Assembly (NCBI RefSeq): GCF_014633365.1 | Contig: NC_068338.1 | Location: 51,161,716 to 51,225,715, forward strand | Source of the DNA: Diospyros lotus | Taxonomy: Eukaryota > Streptophyta > Magnoliopsida > Ericales > Ebenaceae | Length of the DNA: 64,000 nt | Direction of reading: 5' to 3' | In this document: positions 10,101 through 21,863 of the stretch, one piece after another | Layout: every line of letters starts with the position of its first letter | Numbering within the stretch: the first letter of the stretch is position 1 | Translations under genes and position numbers: made by a program | The notes under the pieces: generated by a model | Databases searched by the model: none | Seen by the model: only the letters and a program-made list of their open reading frames with translations | What the model was told of the DNA's origin: nothing

Positions 10101-13100
10101 GAAGCTGCTAAGGCTGCCCACGGTCTTCTCCTATCTTGTAAGTTTTTTACTTGTATTTTATTTGTTTATTTCTTGCATTCTTGCCTAATTTCTTTTGCTG
10201 GCAGTTGGTTGCTGATATCTCTTTTAAGTTTTTATAGTTTATTTCTACCATTAGGAGAATTTTGTGGAAGTTGAAACTGTGTTGCAACAGCCCAATAAAT
10301 GTTGTCAACCACTTCCAAAACGGACCCGGCATTGAATTATTTTGAAGCTGATCCTAATGATAGAAATACCACCACATGTAAATTTTGTCGTAAAGTAACA
10401 AAAGGTGGTATATTTCGGGCGAAACAACATCTTGTGGGCGGTTTTAGGAATACTAAAGCTTGTCCAAAATGTCCTCCATCAGTAAAAGAAGAGATTGGAA
10501 AATACATGCAAAAGAAGAAAAATAACAGGGATGAGCGAAATATAGCATCGTTAGATGATGATCTTCAATTTGGTGAAGGGTATGATGATGATGATGATGA
10601 TGAGCCGCTACCTCAAAGTAGAAAAAGACCCAATGTATCTACCGGAAGTGGAAGCGGTACCAGTAGTGTTGGTAGTGTTAAAGGGCCAACACAAAAGGGT
10701 CCGCTTGATGTTTTTCTTAAAGACCCAGAAGTTAATGTGTTGAAAAGCAAGGGCAAAGGAAAGCAAACAAGGTTGGGTGAGCATGATTTTGCAAAAAAAG
10801 AGTTAAGAGCTCGAGTTTGTAGAAGCTTTGCACGATGGATGTATGATGCAGGCATTCCATTCAATACAGTGACATATGACAGTTTTAAAGTATTTATAGA
10901 AGCAGTTGGTCAGTATGGTCTGGGTGTGAAGCCGCCTAGTTACCATGAAGTCAGGGTTCCCCTTCTCAAACAAGAGGTGGAAGCCACTCGGGAAATGATG
11001 AAAGATCATGAAGAGGCGTGGGCCAAATATAGATGTTCCATTTTGTCAGATGGCTGGAAAGACAAGAGGGAAAAAACATTGATTAACTTTTTAGTCAATT
11101 CTCCTAAAGGAAGTATGTTCTTGGAGTCTGTTGATGGTTCTAGCTATTCAAAGACTGGGGAAAAATGTTTCAATTATTAAGCAAATGTGTGGAAAAGATT
11201 GGAGTAAGAAATGTGGTGCAAGTGGTCATCGATAGTGCTTCAAACAATGTTTTAGCAGGTATGAAATTCATTTTTGTAATTTTTATTATGTTTATAAATA
11301 GAACAATTTGAATATTCATTAGATATTTATTATTTACTAATATCTTGTTAATTTCACTCTAAATAATAACAGGAAGATTTTTGAAGGCAAAATATCCTAC
11401 GTTGTTTTGGACACCATGTGCAGCGCACTGCTTGGATTTAATGTTGGAAGATATTTTCAAGTTGCCTAATATAAAGAAGACATTTGAGAGAGCTATTATG
11501 GTGAATAGCTATATCTATACTCGTTCGGGTCTAGTAAACATGCTTAGAAGGTTTAATGACAAGAAATAGTTGTTGAGGCCCGCAAAAACACGATTTGCAG
11601 CTGCCTTTATCACTTTGGGTAGGATGCATAGTCTAAAAAGCAACCTTAGAAGGATGTTTACCTCCGAGGAGTGGATGACAAGCAAGTGGGTAAAAGAAGT
11701 GGGGGCTAAAAAGGTTGTAGAAGTGATTTTGATGCCTTCATTTTGGAACAATGTTGTATTTGCTTTAAAGGTGGCTGGTCCATTGGTGCGTGTATTGCGC
11801 TTAGTGGATGGTGAGAAGAAGCCTGCTATGGGATACATATATGAGGCCATGGATAGGGCCAAAGAAGCGATTGCTAACTCTTTTAATGGGGATGAAAAGA
11901 AGTATGCACCCATTTTTCAGATCATTGATAATCGATGGGATGTTCAGCTTCATCGCCCCTTGCACGCAGCTGGTTGGTATTTGAACCTAGAATATTTCTA
12001 CAACGCTGAACGTATAGATCCAGAGATCATGACTGGCTTATATGAATGCATTAGAAAGTTAAATCCAGATATAAAGGTTCAAGACCAAATTGATGCTGAG
12101 CTTTCGATGTATAACAATGCGGATGGGTTCTTTGGAAACTATATGGCTATTAGAACGAGAGCTGAGAAATCACCAGGTACACATATATATATATATATAT
12201 TACATTATATATATAATCATTTTAGATAATAGATAATAACTAACCCATGAATTTTATTGGACAGCTGAATGGTGGGCTTCATATGGAATGTCAACACCCA
12301 CGTTGCAAAAACTTGCAATTAAAATTCTTAGCTTGACTTGTAGTTCATTTGGGTGTGAACGTAATTAGAGTGTGTTTGAAAATGTAAGTGCATTGTATAT
12401 ATAACACTTACAATTTTTATTAGTAGTTGGTTTGTTTCATGTAGCTTATTCTTAGTATGTTTTTGCATAAATTGTTGTAGCTTCATACTAAACGGAAAAA
12501 CAGGCTTGATCAACTTCGTTTAAACGACTTAGTGTTTGTGAAATACAATAAAGCATTGAGGTGTCGGTATCAAATGTGTGATACCATTGACCCTATCATA
12601 TTGACCGACATTGATGAATGCAATGAATGGTTGACTGGAAAACTTGATGAGGAGAATGATAAAGATGATGAAACTGTTTTTCCAGATGACGTTGGAGATG
12701 GGTTGACATGGAGTAATATTGTTGCGGCTGCAGGAGTTGGAGAGCCTAGTTATCAATTTAGAACTAAACAAACTCGATCACAATTGAGATCAACTTCGGC
12801 TTCGACTTCAAAGCGGCGAGTAACTCAGGAGATTGAAGAGGAGGAGGAAAGTGAGGCAGAGACAGAAGATGATGAAGACTTGGAAGAGGGAGAAGAATTG
12901 AGAGATGAAGAAGAAGATGAAGGGGTGATTGAAGGGGATGATGAAGATATTGACCTTGATGTTGATGATCTCCTTGATGATGATTGATTAAAAAACTTCT
13001 TTATATTGATTGTGGACTTGTAGTGTTTATGTGTTTGTTTAGAACTTTGCATTATAATTGGTACTTGGTAAAGTTTGAGACTTTAAGTTTGAACTTTGAT

Positions 13101-15437
13101 GATGTTTCTAGTTTAGAATTTGCATGATGAATGAATTAACTTTGATGTTGTTAGTTTATAGAATTTGAAGATAATGAATCATGAATGACATGAATATGTT
13201 ATTATTGATAATTTGATAGTTGTTTATGATTTTACAAGATTTTGAGTTTTTTTTCCTAAAAGGCGCGCCTCGCTTCGCAAAAGTGCGCCTCAGGCTCTAG
13301 GACCTTTTGCGCCTCGCTGCACCTCACGCCTTTCAGAACTATGGACAAAGCAAAACCTTGACTCAAATTATCTAGTACCATCAATGTGCATCAATATCGC
13401 TTACCCCCCCCCCCCCTCCCCTTCCACATCATTAAACTGGTCTCAAACAGCTTTATTGCATGTGACACATGATAAAAGCTGTAAGTCACTTAACAAGAGA
13501 AGCTTATCTTATAGACTGTTGCAATCATTACAAGTCCTAATCCTACTAGGTGTAGCGAGCAATACAGACTCTAGCTCTTTGTTATCTCTATCCAAGGCCA
13601 CCATACCTACAAAGCAATTATATGCCAAGTCTTGTCTAGAGGTTTTTCACCATTTTTTCTTTAGTCTTTCTCTTAACTCTTTTATTAGACTCCTTTCATT
13701 CCATCCACTCTCCTCATGAGTGCATCTACTTATCTCTTTTTCACATGTCCAAACAATCTTAATCATGTTTTGTACAGCATATTTTCAATAAGTGCGATAC
13801 AAATAATCTCATTTTTAGTTGTACCATTTCTTATATCCATAACATTTTTATCTAAATTAAGCTAGTATTTTACATATGAAGGCGAGCCTTGGCACAATGG
13901 TACGGTTGCTCCATTGTTACCTTGAGGTCACCAATTCAAGTCAATAAATAGCCTCTTTGCTAAGCAAGGGTAAGGCTGAGTACAATTGACATTCTCCAGA
14001 GCCCGCAATGTGATGCAGCAGCCTCGTCCACCAGGCTCACATTTTTTAAGTATTTAATTACCTCATATTCTTCATTTTACAACAAAAACAGGCTAATAGT
14101 TGTTCGACTGAAATTCCCTTTCACCTCATAGCTAAATCTCTCCCAAACAAATCCCAAGGAAACTCTTGATAAATTTGACAGCAATCTATCAATATAGTCA
14201 TAGCTATCCTCTTCCGAATTACCTCCAAAGAACCATGAATTTGATTACAATTCAGTAACACTAGTAAAGACTTCCCTAACATCAATTTTACTATACTTCA
14301 TTGAAGTGCTTTCCTCTGATACTACATCTTCTGCCCCTAGTTTCCTCTTAACACTTTGTCCTCTGCCTCCCCCCTTCCTATTAGAGCTTAAAAAATAGGC
14401 ATCCTTTCTGCATGAAGAATGCCCCTAGCCTCGATGATATCTTATTAAATTACATATAAAGATTTATTATAGGAAGTCCAACCTTGATGTTTGCGGAGAA
14501 ATTTAATGAGATCATCACTTAGGAGCAGAGTTTACAGCTCAATGACAAGAGTGACATTAGTTTATTCAAACATTATACCGAAACAGTATTATAAAAATCC
14601 GAGGAAAAAGCTCCTTCTGCAGGAAATGGCTAAAGGATTAGACACCATTTGAGAAGTGATCAGATAACTCACTTGCCAACCAAGATTTTGCCAACTCCAT
14701 TTCCCGCTGCGATCTTGATTATTATCTGAAATTGCATTAAACGGGTTACAACCTCCACAAGCAGAACCAGAAAAACTCCTCTATCTTAAAATTCTTAAGA
14801 ACAAAATGAACTTGCCGCATTATAGAAATGCATAAAAAGACCTGGGAAGCTTCTTGGTTGAAATACCGGCCATCGCCTCCCAACACAAGCACCCCGTTCT
14901 TGAAATCCTCAGGCGCCAGCGAATTAAACAACGCCTTCACATTCCCCAAAAAAGAAAAAAAAAATCAACAGTTCCAGTAGACTAAACCCGAAAACAACAG
15001 AACCGCGAAGAAAGCGTCGAAAGTCGAACCTGGATCCAGTTGGCGAGGTAGTTATCTTCCATGAACACTTTCACCTATCGACAAACGCAGCAAAGCCAAT
15101 CGGCCCAATCCGCATTCAACAGAAACTCATTTAAAGAGAAAGAAAAGTCAAAAACGACGCTTACCTTCTTCCGGAGGCCACTGGTGCCAGTCTTCTGGCC
15201 TTCGATCGGCTTGGTGGAAACGGATTTAACGCTTATGCCCTGCGCATCGGTGGCCGTGGCGGTGGGAGAGGAAGCGAACGGGGAAGACGCTCTGACGGAG
15301 GACAGAGAAGCGGCGCGAGGGGGGTTTCGGGAGGAGAGGGAGAGAGATCGGGCGGGATGAGAAAGAGCGGGGTGGTTCGGCCAGGGAGTGAGTATGGGGG
15401 AGGGAAGAGCGATGTCTGCTCGCACGCAGAACGCCAT
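7186..15437 (-). CDS. PGMP: plastidic phosphoglucomutase, first nine exons only
   Basis: The enzyme interconverts glucose-1-phosphate and glucose-6-phosphate, feeding starch synthesis in plastids. Exons (- strand): 15165-15437, 15030-15074, 14842-14934, 14673-14725, 9180-9231, 8982-9050, 8376-8444, 7315-7437, 7186-7238. All have GT-AG borders and matching phases, and give 276 codons plus two bases. Residues ~1-65 are rich in Ser, Ala, Pro and Arg with almost no acids, as in a plastid transit peptide. [12 protein letters not shown] and [12 protein letters not shown] follow. SASHNPGG holds the phosphoserine (about Ser182), and [20 protein letters not shown] comes after. The usual length is ~620 residues, so exons for the remaining ~55% are missing here: either past the left edge behind a very long intron or lost. 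Intron 4 (14672-9232) contains a hAT element and a SINE. Confidence 0.9.
9324..9331. repeat. left 8-bp target-site duplication of the hAT element
   Basis: GACAAAGC directly precedes the element end CATAGTTACC. The identical octamer follows the other end at 13344-13351. Eight bases is the duplication length made by hAT transposases. Confidence 0.93.
9480..10135. repeat. pyrimidine-rich minisatellite inside the hAT element
   Basis: An imperfect array built from CTTCCTCTCCTCTCCAGC, GATCTTCCTCTTCCTCTC and AGCCCCAGCCGCACCTGCC-like blocks, recurring in mixed order roughly every 60-130 bases. It lies between the 5' subterminal region and the transposase start. The long Ser/Leu/Pro-rich frames (and Glu/Arg-rich on the other strand) that run across it are artefacts of the composition, not genes. 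Confidence 0.85.
10299..12987 (+). pseudogene. hAT transposase, disrupted
   Basis: The product would cut and paste the surrounding element. Inferred exons: 10299-11258 (with a frameshift), 11373-12176, 12265-12383 and 12481-12987. The N-terminus has a BED-type zinc finger (CKFC ... [14 protein letters not shown]). A DUF659-like part follows ([24 protein letters not shown]). Next come [15 protein letters not shown] and a C-terminal hAT dimerisation region ([40 protein letters not shown]) with an acidic tail. Three lesions are visible: a one-base frameshift near 11150-11165, a TAG at 11567-11569 and a TAG at 12366-12368 where the family normally has Trp. The gene is therefore inactive, though the element ends are intact. 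Confidence 0.88.
13344..13351. repeat. right 8-bp target-site duplication of the hAT element
   Basis: GACAAAGC directly follows the terminal CTATG and is identical to 9324-9331. Confidence 0.93.
13881..14048 (+). mobile_element. tRNA-derived SINE (Au-like)
   Basis: Opens GCGAGCCTTGGCACAATGG, containing a box A match (TGGCACAATGG), then a degenerate box B (GGTCACCAATTCAAGTC). It continues AGCCTCTTTGC, AAGGGTAAGGCTGAGTACAA, and ends CCACCAGGCTCACATTTTTT with a short T tail. This order (tRNA-like head, CTTTGC...GGTAAGGCTG body, pyrimidine end) is that of plant Au-type SINEs. Pol III would transcribe an intact copy. Target duplications are not evident. It lies in intron 4 of phosphoglucomutase, antisense to it. 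Confidence 0.75.
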
Positions 15438-15720
15438 AGATGAGATTGGCGGCTTGGTGCAGTGACTGTGCCGAGGCTAGACAGCAGAGAGACAGTGCGC
15501 TCGTGGAAGGAGATGAAAGAATAAAAAGAATGAATCAATGAATGAATGAATGACCGAACGAATATGGAGCGAGTGTAGCGGAGGGGGGAGATCCGGATCC
15601 GATGATGCGATGTGATTTGACTGTGATTTGAAAATCCAAGGCCGCACATTATCTCCAGCAGACTTATCTCTGACTCACTCATCTCGTGATTCGTTAGATT
15701 CTTCTAATACTTTTTCTCGG
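15438..15720 (-). promoter_or_regulatory. 5' flank of phosphoglucomutase
   Basis: Region directly upstream of the phosphoglucomutase ATG. It holds a (TGAA)n microsatellite at about 15530-15553 and moderate GC content next to the AT-rich intergenic zone. I see no convincing TATA box; overlapping open frames on the minus strand extend the first exon's GC-rich composition and are not separate genes. Confidence 0.35.
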
Positions 15721-18700
15721 GTGATATTAACGGGAGTTATATTATTGGTAGTATGTTAATTTTTTTTTGTTCAATTCAGTCTAACAGTAGATAATTGTGA
15801 GTTTTGAATTTGAGTGAAAAACAAAATGAATTACAGAAAATTGAATCATAGATAAAATTAATTTTTAAGAATTAAAATTTTAAACTGTTTAGTTGGTATA
15901 AATTTTTATTTGATATTTGATTAATAATATTTTTTATATAATTTGATCATTTATTTGGCATTTTGTATTTGATAGGCATTATTTTTTATAAGAAATGACA
16001 CATTTTTCATAAAATTCAATAGTAAACATGTATTGAAAAATAATTAATCTTGTACACAAAAATCAAAATAATAATATATTTTAGGTTAAGCGTCCATCTA
16101 ATTCTATATCGCAAGTGAACGGATCGTGATAAATAATATAATAATGAATAAAGTGTTGTACCCGTGAGAACTAACTTTTGACATTTATTCTAACTGATTT
16201 AACCTTAACCTAACACATATTAACAAAAACTTCAACTGTAATGAAAACTAATTTACTAATAAAATATGCAAACAAAACAATTTATTTGATTCAAAAACTC
16301 TTAAAGTTAAGGTACTAGGGTTTGTGAATCCACTATCGATCTTCTATGATTCAATTATTCATTACTCGGGTCTTATTATTCCTTATCTTAGGTTAAAAAT
16401 CGATTATCTAATTACAACCAAATGCCTATTTCCATAGTTATTTAGTTTTATGTATATATATGAGATTAACTATCATTAGTCAATATTTGAATATATAAAC
16501 ATGCATTCAATCACGAAGATTATTACAAAATGATTTCATAGGGCATAACGGTATCTCTACCTATTATAGGACCATACATTGCTTGTTACCATGTGTAATT
16601 CATATTGAATCTCTCGAAAGTAATACAAATCACAAATATGTTCCAATGGTGATCAAGCATCAAAACAGTATTATGAACATAACAAACAATCAACCCGAAT
16701 GAATAAGAAAATAACAAACTGAATAACTTTAAATCAAACTATTAAAAGTTGAGGTTTCATCATTCACCCTGGCTATAAACATTTAACAATGCATTATTGC
16801 AATCAAAAGAAAAAGAAAATAGTTTGAATCTATAACAAATATTTGAGAAAGAAAATAAAAATACAACCCAAGAGTATAGTCTTCGATATTCCGTCGACTT
16901 ATATTCCATCCCCAAAAACTCTCAAAATCCCTCGAGAATAAGTTTTTATATAATACTTTTTAAATTATCAAAGTCGTGCGCCTTGAATGAGTTTATCATT
17001 TTTTGATTTGAATTGAAACGGGTTTAAAACGGCAATTTTCACGAAACTTTGGAACCCTACCGTGATATGTTTGTTGTGGTAGACTCGTGAGCTCCAGATA
17101 ACAATTCATAAAGCAGTCTTATAACGGTGTGCATTCCGGTGTATGACCGTGAGCTCTGTAAACTAATTCTTATAGCGGTTCTATAGCAGAATGTATATCG
17201 TTGTAGCCCGCTAAATTTATTCCTTAGCCTCTTTCTTATTTGCCTTTCACTTTTCGTTCTTGTTCTACTTTCACTTTCTCCATCTTATTTCAAGTTGATA
17301 GCTGATCATGCCTTCAAGTTTTATTTTCACTCTTATTATGCACCAAAATCGTTTTTTTTTTCTATATCCGCTTTGCATGTGATGTGAATCTATATTAACA
17401 ATATTGAATTCAAAATTAATAGCAATCATGTTTATTGAATACTTAAATACTAAGACTGAATTACTAAATAAGAGTGAAAAATATACTGATTATTAACTAA
17501 ATTATTTTTACCAAGAAGTGAAGCCACAAAGTTAAAAATATATATATTTTGTTCAAACTTATTAATTTGTACAACGCAAAAATCAAGGGCCCTCTCGGCA
17601 GGAAAAATATATATATATATATATTTTAGGTTAACTTATTATATATCATGGATTGTCATCTGCTAGAAGGTTATGTACTTATGTTTGGTGTCTTTTGACC
17701 AATTAAATTTAAATCCAACCACAACGAGAGTCGTTGACTAAAAAATTAAGGAAAGTAAAAGGGAAAAGAAATTAAGGGTATTTTCGTATTTTAATTTGGA
17801 TCTGAATAACAAAATTTCAAATTAAATAAACTATTTATAATTTGAAATTTGAAACATCACGTTCTATTAAAAATCTTACATCGTATTTCAACTGTTACAG
17901 TAGATGAAATGAATAAATAATATTTTTGTGGAATGATAAATAATTAAATGAAATATGTTACATTTAATATTTTTCCAAAATTTCGTATTATATATTTAAT
18001 TATTTATTATTATAGTTAACTAAATGTCTAATATTTCTTTATTTATTAAATTTAATTATTTATTTATTCCAATTACTGATACTTGGCAAAAATTTTATTT
18101 ACATAATATGTTTTATGATTTTTTTCTTTTTTGATAATTTATGTAATTATAAATGACTACGGAAAATAGAGTATCAGAGGAAAAATAACAAAAACATTTT
18201 TATTAATTTTATTATTCTCCATTATTATTATTTTTCTGAAATAAAAAAATATTCATTCCTATCCCCTCTCACAAACACATTACAAACATTAATTTTCTAG
18301 CAATACAACCTTTACACATAGAAAAATAGACAATGAGAGTGACTATTTACTTGATTCGATTATTAAATTATGTGAATTGCTCAATTAAATAGATCAGATT
18401 TTTAAAAAAATATTAAGTCGAACTAATTGAATAGATGTTCAAATCGAAAAAACTAAACTAATAAAAAAAATATAAAACGTGACATCATTTTTGGCATTTT
18501 AGTTAGTTTAATTATTTAAATTTTAGTCAATATGAATACTAAATCGAATCAAAATAATCAAAACATTTAAATTTTAAAATTATACCAATCCGAAATATAG
18601 ATTAAATTGAATCAAACAATCAATTTTGGCCAATTTGGTTCGGTCATTTTAATTTAATCTAAATGTTACTTATCCTCTAATAAAAAATAATCGAAAAACC

Positions 18701-19030
18701 TAAAATAATAGTTTACCATAATATGAACTTTACTAAGATGTAATAATATTTATATTATTATTTTTTTTACTTAATTATACGTCTCTATTTTATAGATTAT
18801 CGTACATACCAAGGAGCGTACCTCCAAACAATAGTAATTGTGAATTATCATCAATAAGATAAATAATATATTAGACTCCACTCCTTTAAAATTATACTGA
18901 GTTACAGTGAATATTCCTACGTTATGAAAATTAATTTACCTTCCATTGCTTATCAATCCATATAATTTAATTTTAGAGGGTTACCTCATATAATTTTTTG
19001 CATTTATAGAAAAAATATGATATAATTTTG
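15721..19030. other. AT-rich intergenic DNA without recognisable gene
   Basis: About 3.3 kb with dense stops on both strands. It contains short AT microsatellites (near 17545 and 17605) and diverged repeat-like text, for example the TCGAATCAAAATAATCAAAAC and GGTTCGGTCATTTTAATTTA segments at about 18350-18660 resembling decayed plant intergenic repeats. I recognise no ORF, RNA gene or complete element. Confidence 0.5.
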
Positions 19031-19053
19031 GATAATAAAAATAGGCATATTTT

Positions 19054-19301
19054 ATGAAAATGCATGGGCTAAATATGTAAAGTTCATCAAGTATCAATCT
19101 ATCGTTCAAGTCCTGAAATTTAGTACAAAGATAATAATATTAACCTTTTTTATTTATCATTCAAGTCCTAAAATTTATGAAAATGCACGGTCAAGTCCTA
19201 AAATAAAGGTTAATATTATTTATCTTTGTACTAAAATTTAGGACTTGGAACGATAGATTGATACTTGATGAACTTTACATATTTAGCTCATGCATTTTCA
19301 T
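19054..19301. repeat. fold-back (inverted repeat) element, MITE-like
   Basis: The left arm starts ATGAAAATGCATGGGCTAAA and runs through CATCAAGTATCAATCTATCG to AAGATAATAATATTAACCTT. The right arm is its reverse complement, ending TTTAGCTCATGCATTTTCAT. The arms are about 95 bases with few mismatches around a ~55-base loop, which itself repeats the CAAGTCCTAAAATTT motif. Similarity continues weakly outward to about 19030 and 19325. No protein is encoded. This is a structure typical of MITEs, but the family is not identified. Confidence 0.8.
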
Positions 19302-19332
19302 ATTTTTTAAAACATGTCTATTCAATCATTAA

Positions 19333-19842
19333 GGTTGCGTTCTTTTTATTATTTTCAAGTCATTTTTAGTTTTTAATTTTCTAAAAGAATGAAAACGCAT
19401 TCTCTTTATTGTTTTTAAAAATTAAAAAAAAATTATAAAAAAAACTCAAAACAATAAAAAGTTATTTTGAGTGTTTTCATCCAAAACAAACTCAAAACTC
19501 AAAACATATTTATTTATTATTTATTCATATTTTATTATTGTAATGAAAAAAATATATTATAAAATTCATTAATTTTAAAATGTATATATATTTTTAATAA
19601 TATATTAACATTAAATATTTATAATTTATTAAATAATCAAATTTATTGAATAAGATATAATTAATTTTTTTTTTTAAATTTGAAAGATAACACATTTTCT
19701 AATTTTCTGTTTTGAAGAATAAGTTTTCAAAATGACAAAAAGAACGCGTTTTCAATTTTTTAAAAACAGACTACTAAAATAGAAAATTTAAAATAAATTT
19801 AAAACTCAAAATTAAAAATTGAAAAGCAAAGAGAACGCAACT
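19333..19842. mobile_element. MITE-like element with GTTGCGTTC ends
   Basis: The left end GGTTGCGTTCTTTTTATTAT mirrors the right end, which reads inward GTTGCGTTCTCTTTGCTTTT. Similarity continues for about 50 bases as AT-rich text. The interior is very AT-rich and non-coding. No exact target duplication was found, so superfamily (hAT or Harbinger) is left open. Confidence 0.6.
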
Positions 19843-21740
19843 ATCTTTATATGAAAAGTTTATATAAAACTGTTTAATCTCATATTTTCTCTCATAAACT
19901 TTATATGAAAAGTCTATTATCTGGTGAATTTCAAATCTAACGTATTGAATACTTGATATTTATAATTTATATTTATTAATTACTTAACATGATTTAAAAT
20001 ATTATGTGAGTTACACACAATATGAGTTAAAAAAACACACATAAGAAATGAATAACTTAACAAACTAATCATTCTTTCCACTTTTCCTTTCGCCTTTGAC
20101 TATAATTTTGCTCGCATCGACCTGAACAAAAGAATTGAGTCTTTTGTCAATCATCGCCATCTCAATTGATCCTGAAATTATACGCGATGTGAGTTGGAAA
20201 AGAGAAAAATAAAAAAAATAAATAACATAAGAAGAACTGACCAAACTGATAATTCATTTTGCTTTTCTCAACGCCTTTGCCCATCTATTTGCTCCCATCT
20301 CTTGTCAACTCAAACAAAATAACTGAGTCTCCCATTAACTATTGTTGTATCAACTAATCTCGACCTTTCCTCTCTACCCATGAATTTGTGAGTTGTGACT
20401 GATCGATCATTTCCCTTATTTGATTGATGACTTGCAAGCAACCTACCAATATTCTTTCTTATTTGCCTTGATGAATGACCTATGATCGACCCATCATTCC
20501 CGTATTCTTTGCTCCACTCGACAACCCACAAGTCACGATCGGCCCACAATTCCCTTCCTCTTTGCTCACATTCCTCCATTATTTTTGCTTTGACCAGCGA
20601 CTCACAACCTATCTATTGGTGAATTTGTAATCGGATAGCCACTAAGCATAATGTTTTGTTGCTTTGTTTTCACGTATTTAATAACACTTTTATTATACGT
20701 TTAATGCTAAGGTAATGTTTGTTAAAATAAGTAATATAAGATTTCATTAAGATAACTTATTTGTAAAATTCAAGATAACTTATTCGAATGAAGAAAAAAT
20801 AAATTTATCTGAGAAGTTCAAGATAAAAAGTCATGCGACTTTTTTCTAAATAAATTTAACAAATACAATGAAAAACACTTTTACTTGAAATGTTTTTCAT
20901 ATTTCATATTTTTTGGTCTATATATTGGTTAATAAACACTAGCTACGTAGATAAATAGATAATCAATAGATATAAATTATAAATGTTAAGTATTAAATAG
21001 TTCATATTTAAAATACATAAAGACGAGGCTCTTCATGTAAAGTTAAGAATTTGGCTAATTTAGTCACAATAATTTTTAATTTTGATTTTTTGAGCAGGTG
21101 TCATGATTAATTTTTAAAAATTAAAACTTAATTAAGTAGATTTAAAAAGTATACAAATAAAAAAAAATCAAATTTAAAGGGTTTACCATTAATTTACCCC
21201 CACTTAAATAAAAACAACCAAATCGGCGGGTGCTCAAACGTGAGAATTGCTTGGCAAATGGCGAGCCAAATGCTCTGCGGATCGAGGGGATGATGGAAGC
21301 CTAACTTTCAGACAAGATTATTAGCATCATTTCACTTGATCAAACCCTAACCTTGACGACAACCCTAGTCTGGCGAAAACCCTAGCATTTGGTCCCCTCA
21401 TTTGGCAACCTGGAATACTTACCAAATCAACTCTGAAATTCTGGGTTCAATCCTTTGACGAATCTAGACGCCAATCACTGTTTTCCTCGAATAATACCGG
21501 ATAAAATTTATTGAATACTTGCAGCAAATGAAGAAAAGAACAAGAAGTCTAAATGAAGATGTAATTTGACGACAACTTGGATACCATTTCCTTATGGGTA
21601 GACACGAATTTTGGAATCTGTTCTAATTTTTTGACCGGAATTTGTTTATTATTTTCGTGAGTAAGTTTCACGGTTCACGATCTTAAATATTTATCAAATC
21701 AACAAAACAAAACTGACAAATTAAACCAGAACTGTTACTT
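19843..21740. other. intergenic DNA upstream of fructokinase
   Basis: AT-rich with scattered stops. An 89-codon minus-strand frame at 20310-20579 lacks any recognisable domain and I do not call it. From about 21230 composition becomes more balanced (ACCCTAACCTTGACGACAAC, AACCCTAGCATTTGG), as in a plant promoter. No gene recognised. Confidence 0.45.
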
Positions 21741-21842
21741 GGAAAATGGGCTTCAGAACTGTTTCAAATAGCATTAAACCAGGTGCTATGGGGAGGGATT
21801 CATATGCATATCAGCATATGGGAACAGTCCAGATCCGTGCCC

Positions 21843-21863
21843 GTATATATATATATATATATT
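21843..21863. repeat. (TA)n microsatellite in the fructokinase promoter/5' region
   Basis: About ten TA units 200 bases upstream of the fructokinase ATG. It could double as a TATA region (CGTATATATAT), but a start site cannot be fixed. Confidence 0.7.

Larger units (their letters stand above)
9332..13343 (+). mobile_element. hAT-superfamily DNA transposon, complete ends
   Basis: The element is 4,012 bases. Terminal inverted repeats are CATAGTTACCAAAGGCG at the left and, read inward from the right, CATAGTTCTGAAAGGCG (14 of 17 identical). Both ends continue into GC-rich subterminal DNA packed with GGCGC/GAGGCGC motifs (9346-9425 and 13261-13330). A perfect 8-bp duplication flanks it. Inside are a pyrimidine-rich minisatellite and a broken transposase gene on the plus strand. 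It lies inside intron 4 of phosphoglucomutase, opposite to the host gene's direction. Confidence 0.93.

Noticed and set aside
9496..10102. Large Ser/Leu/Pro-rich and Glu/Arg-rich frames (up to 180 codons)
   Set aside because: They exist only because the C/T minisatellite in the hAT element has few stop codons in any frame; no conserved domain.
13881..13955. Possible tRNA gene
   Set aside because: Box A and B-like text is present but no cloverleaf or anticodon arm can be drawn; the body continues as a SINE.
15075..15682. 149-codon minus-strand frame overlapping the phosphoglucomutase first exon
   Set aside because: Different frame from the recognised transit peptide and [12 protein letters not shown] exon; no motif.
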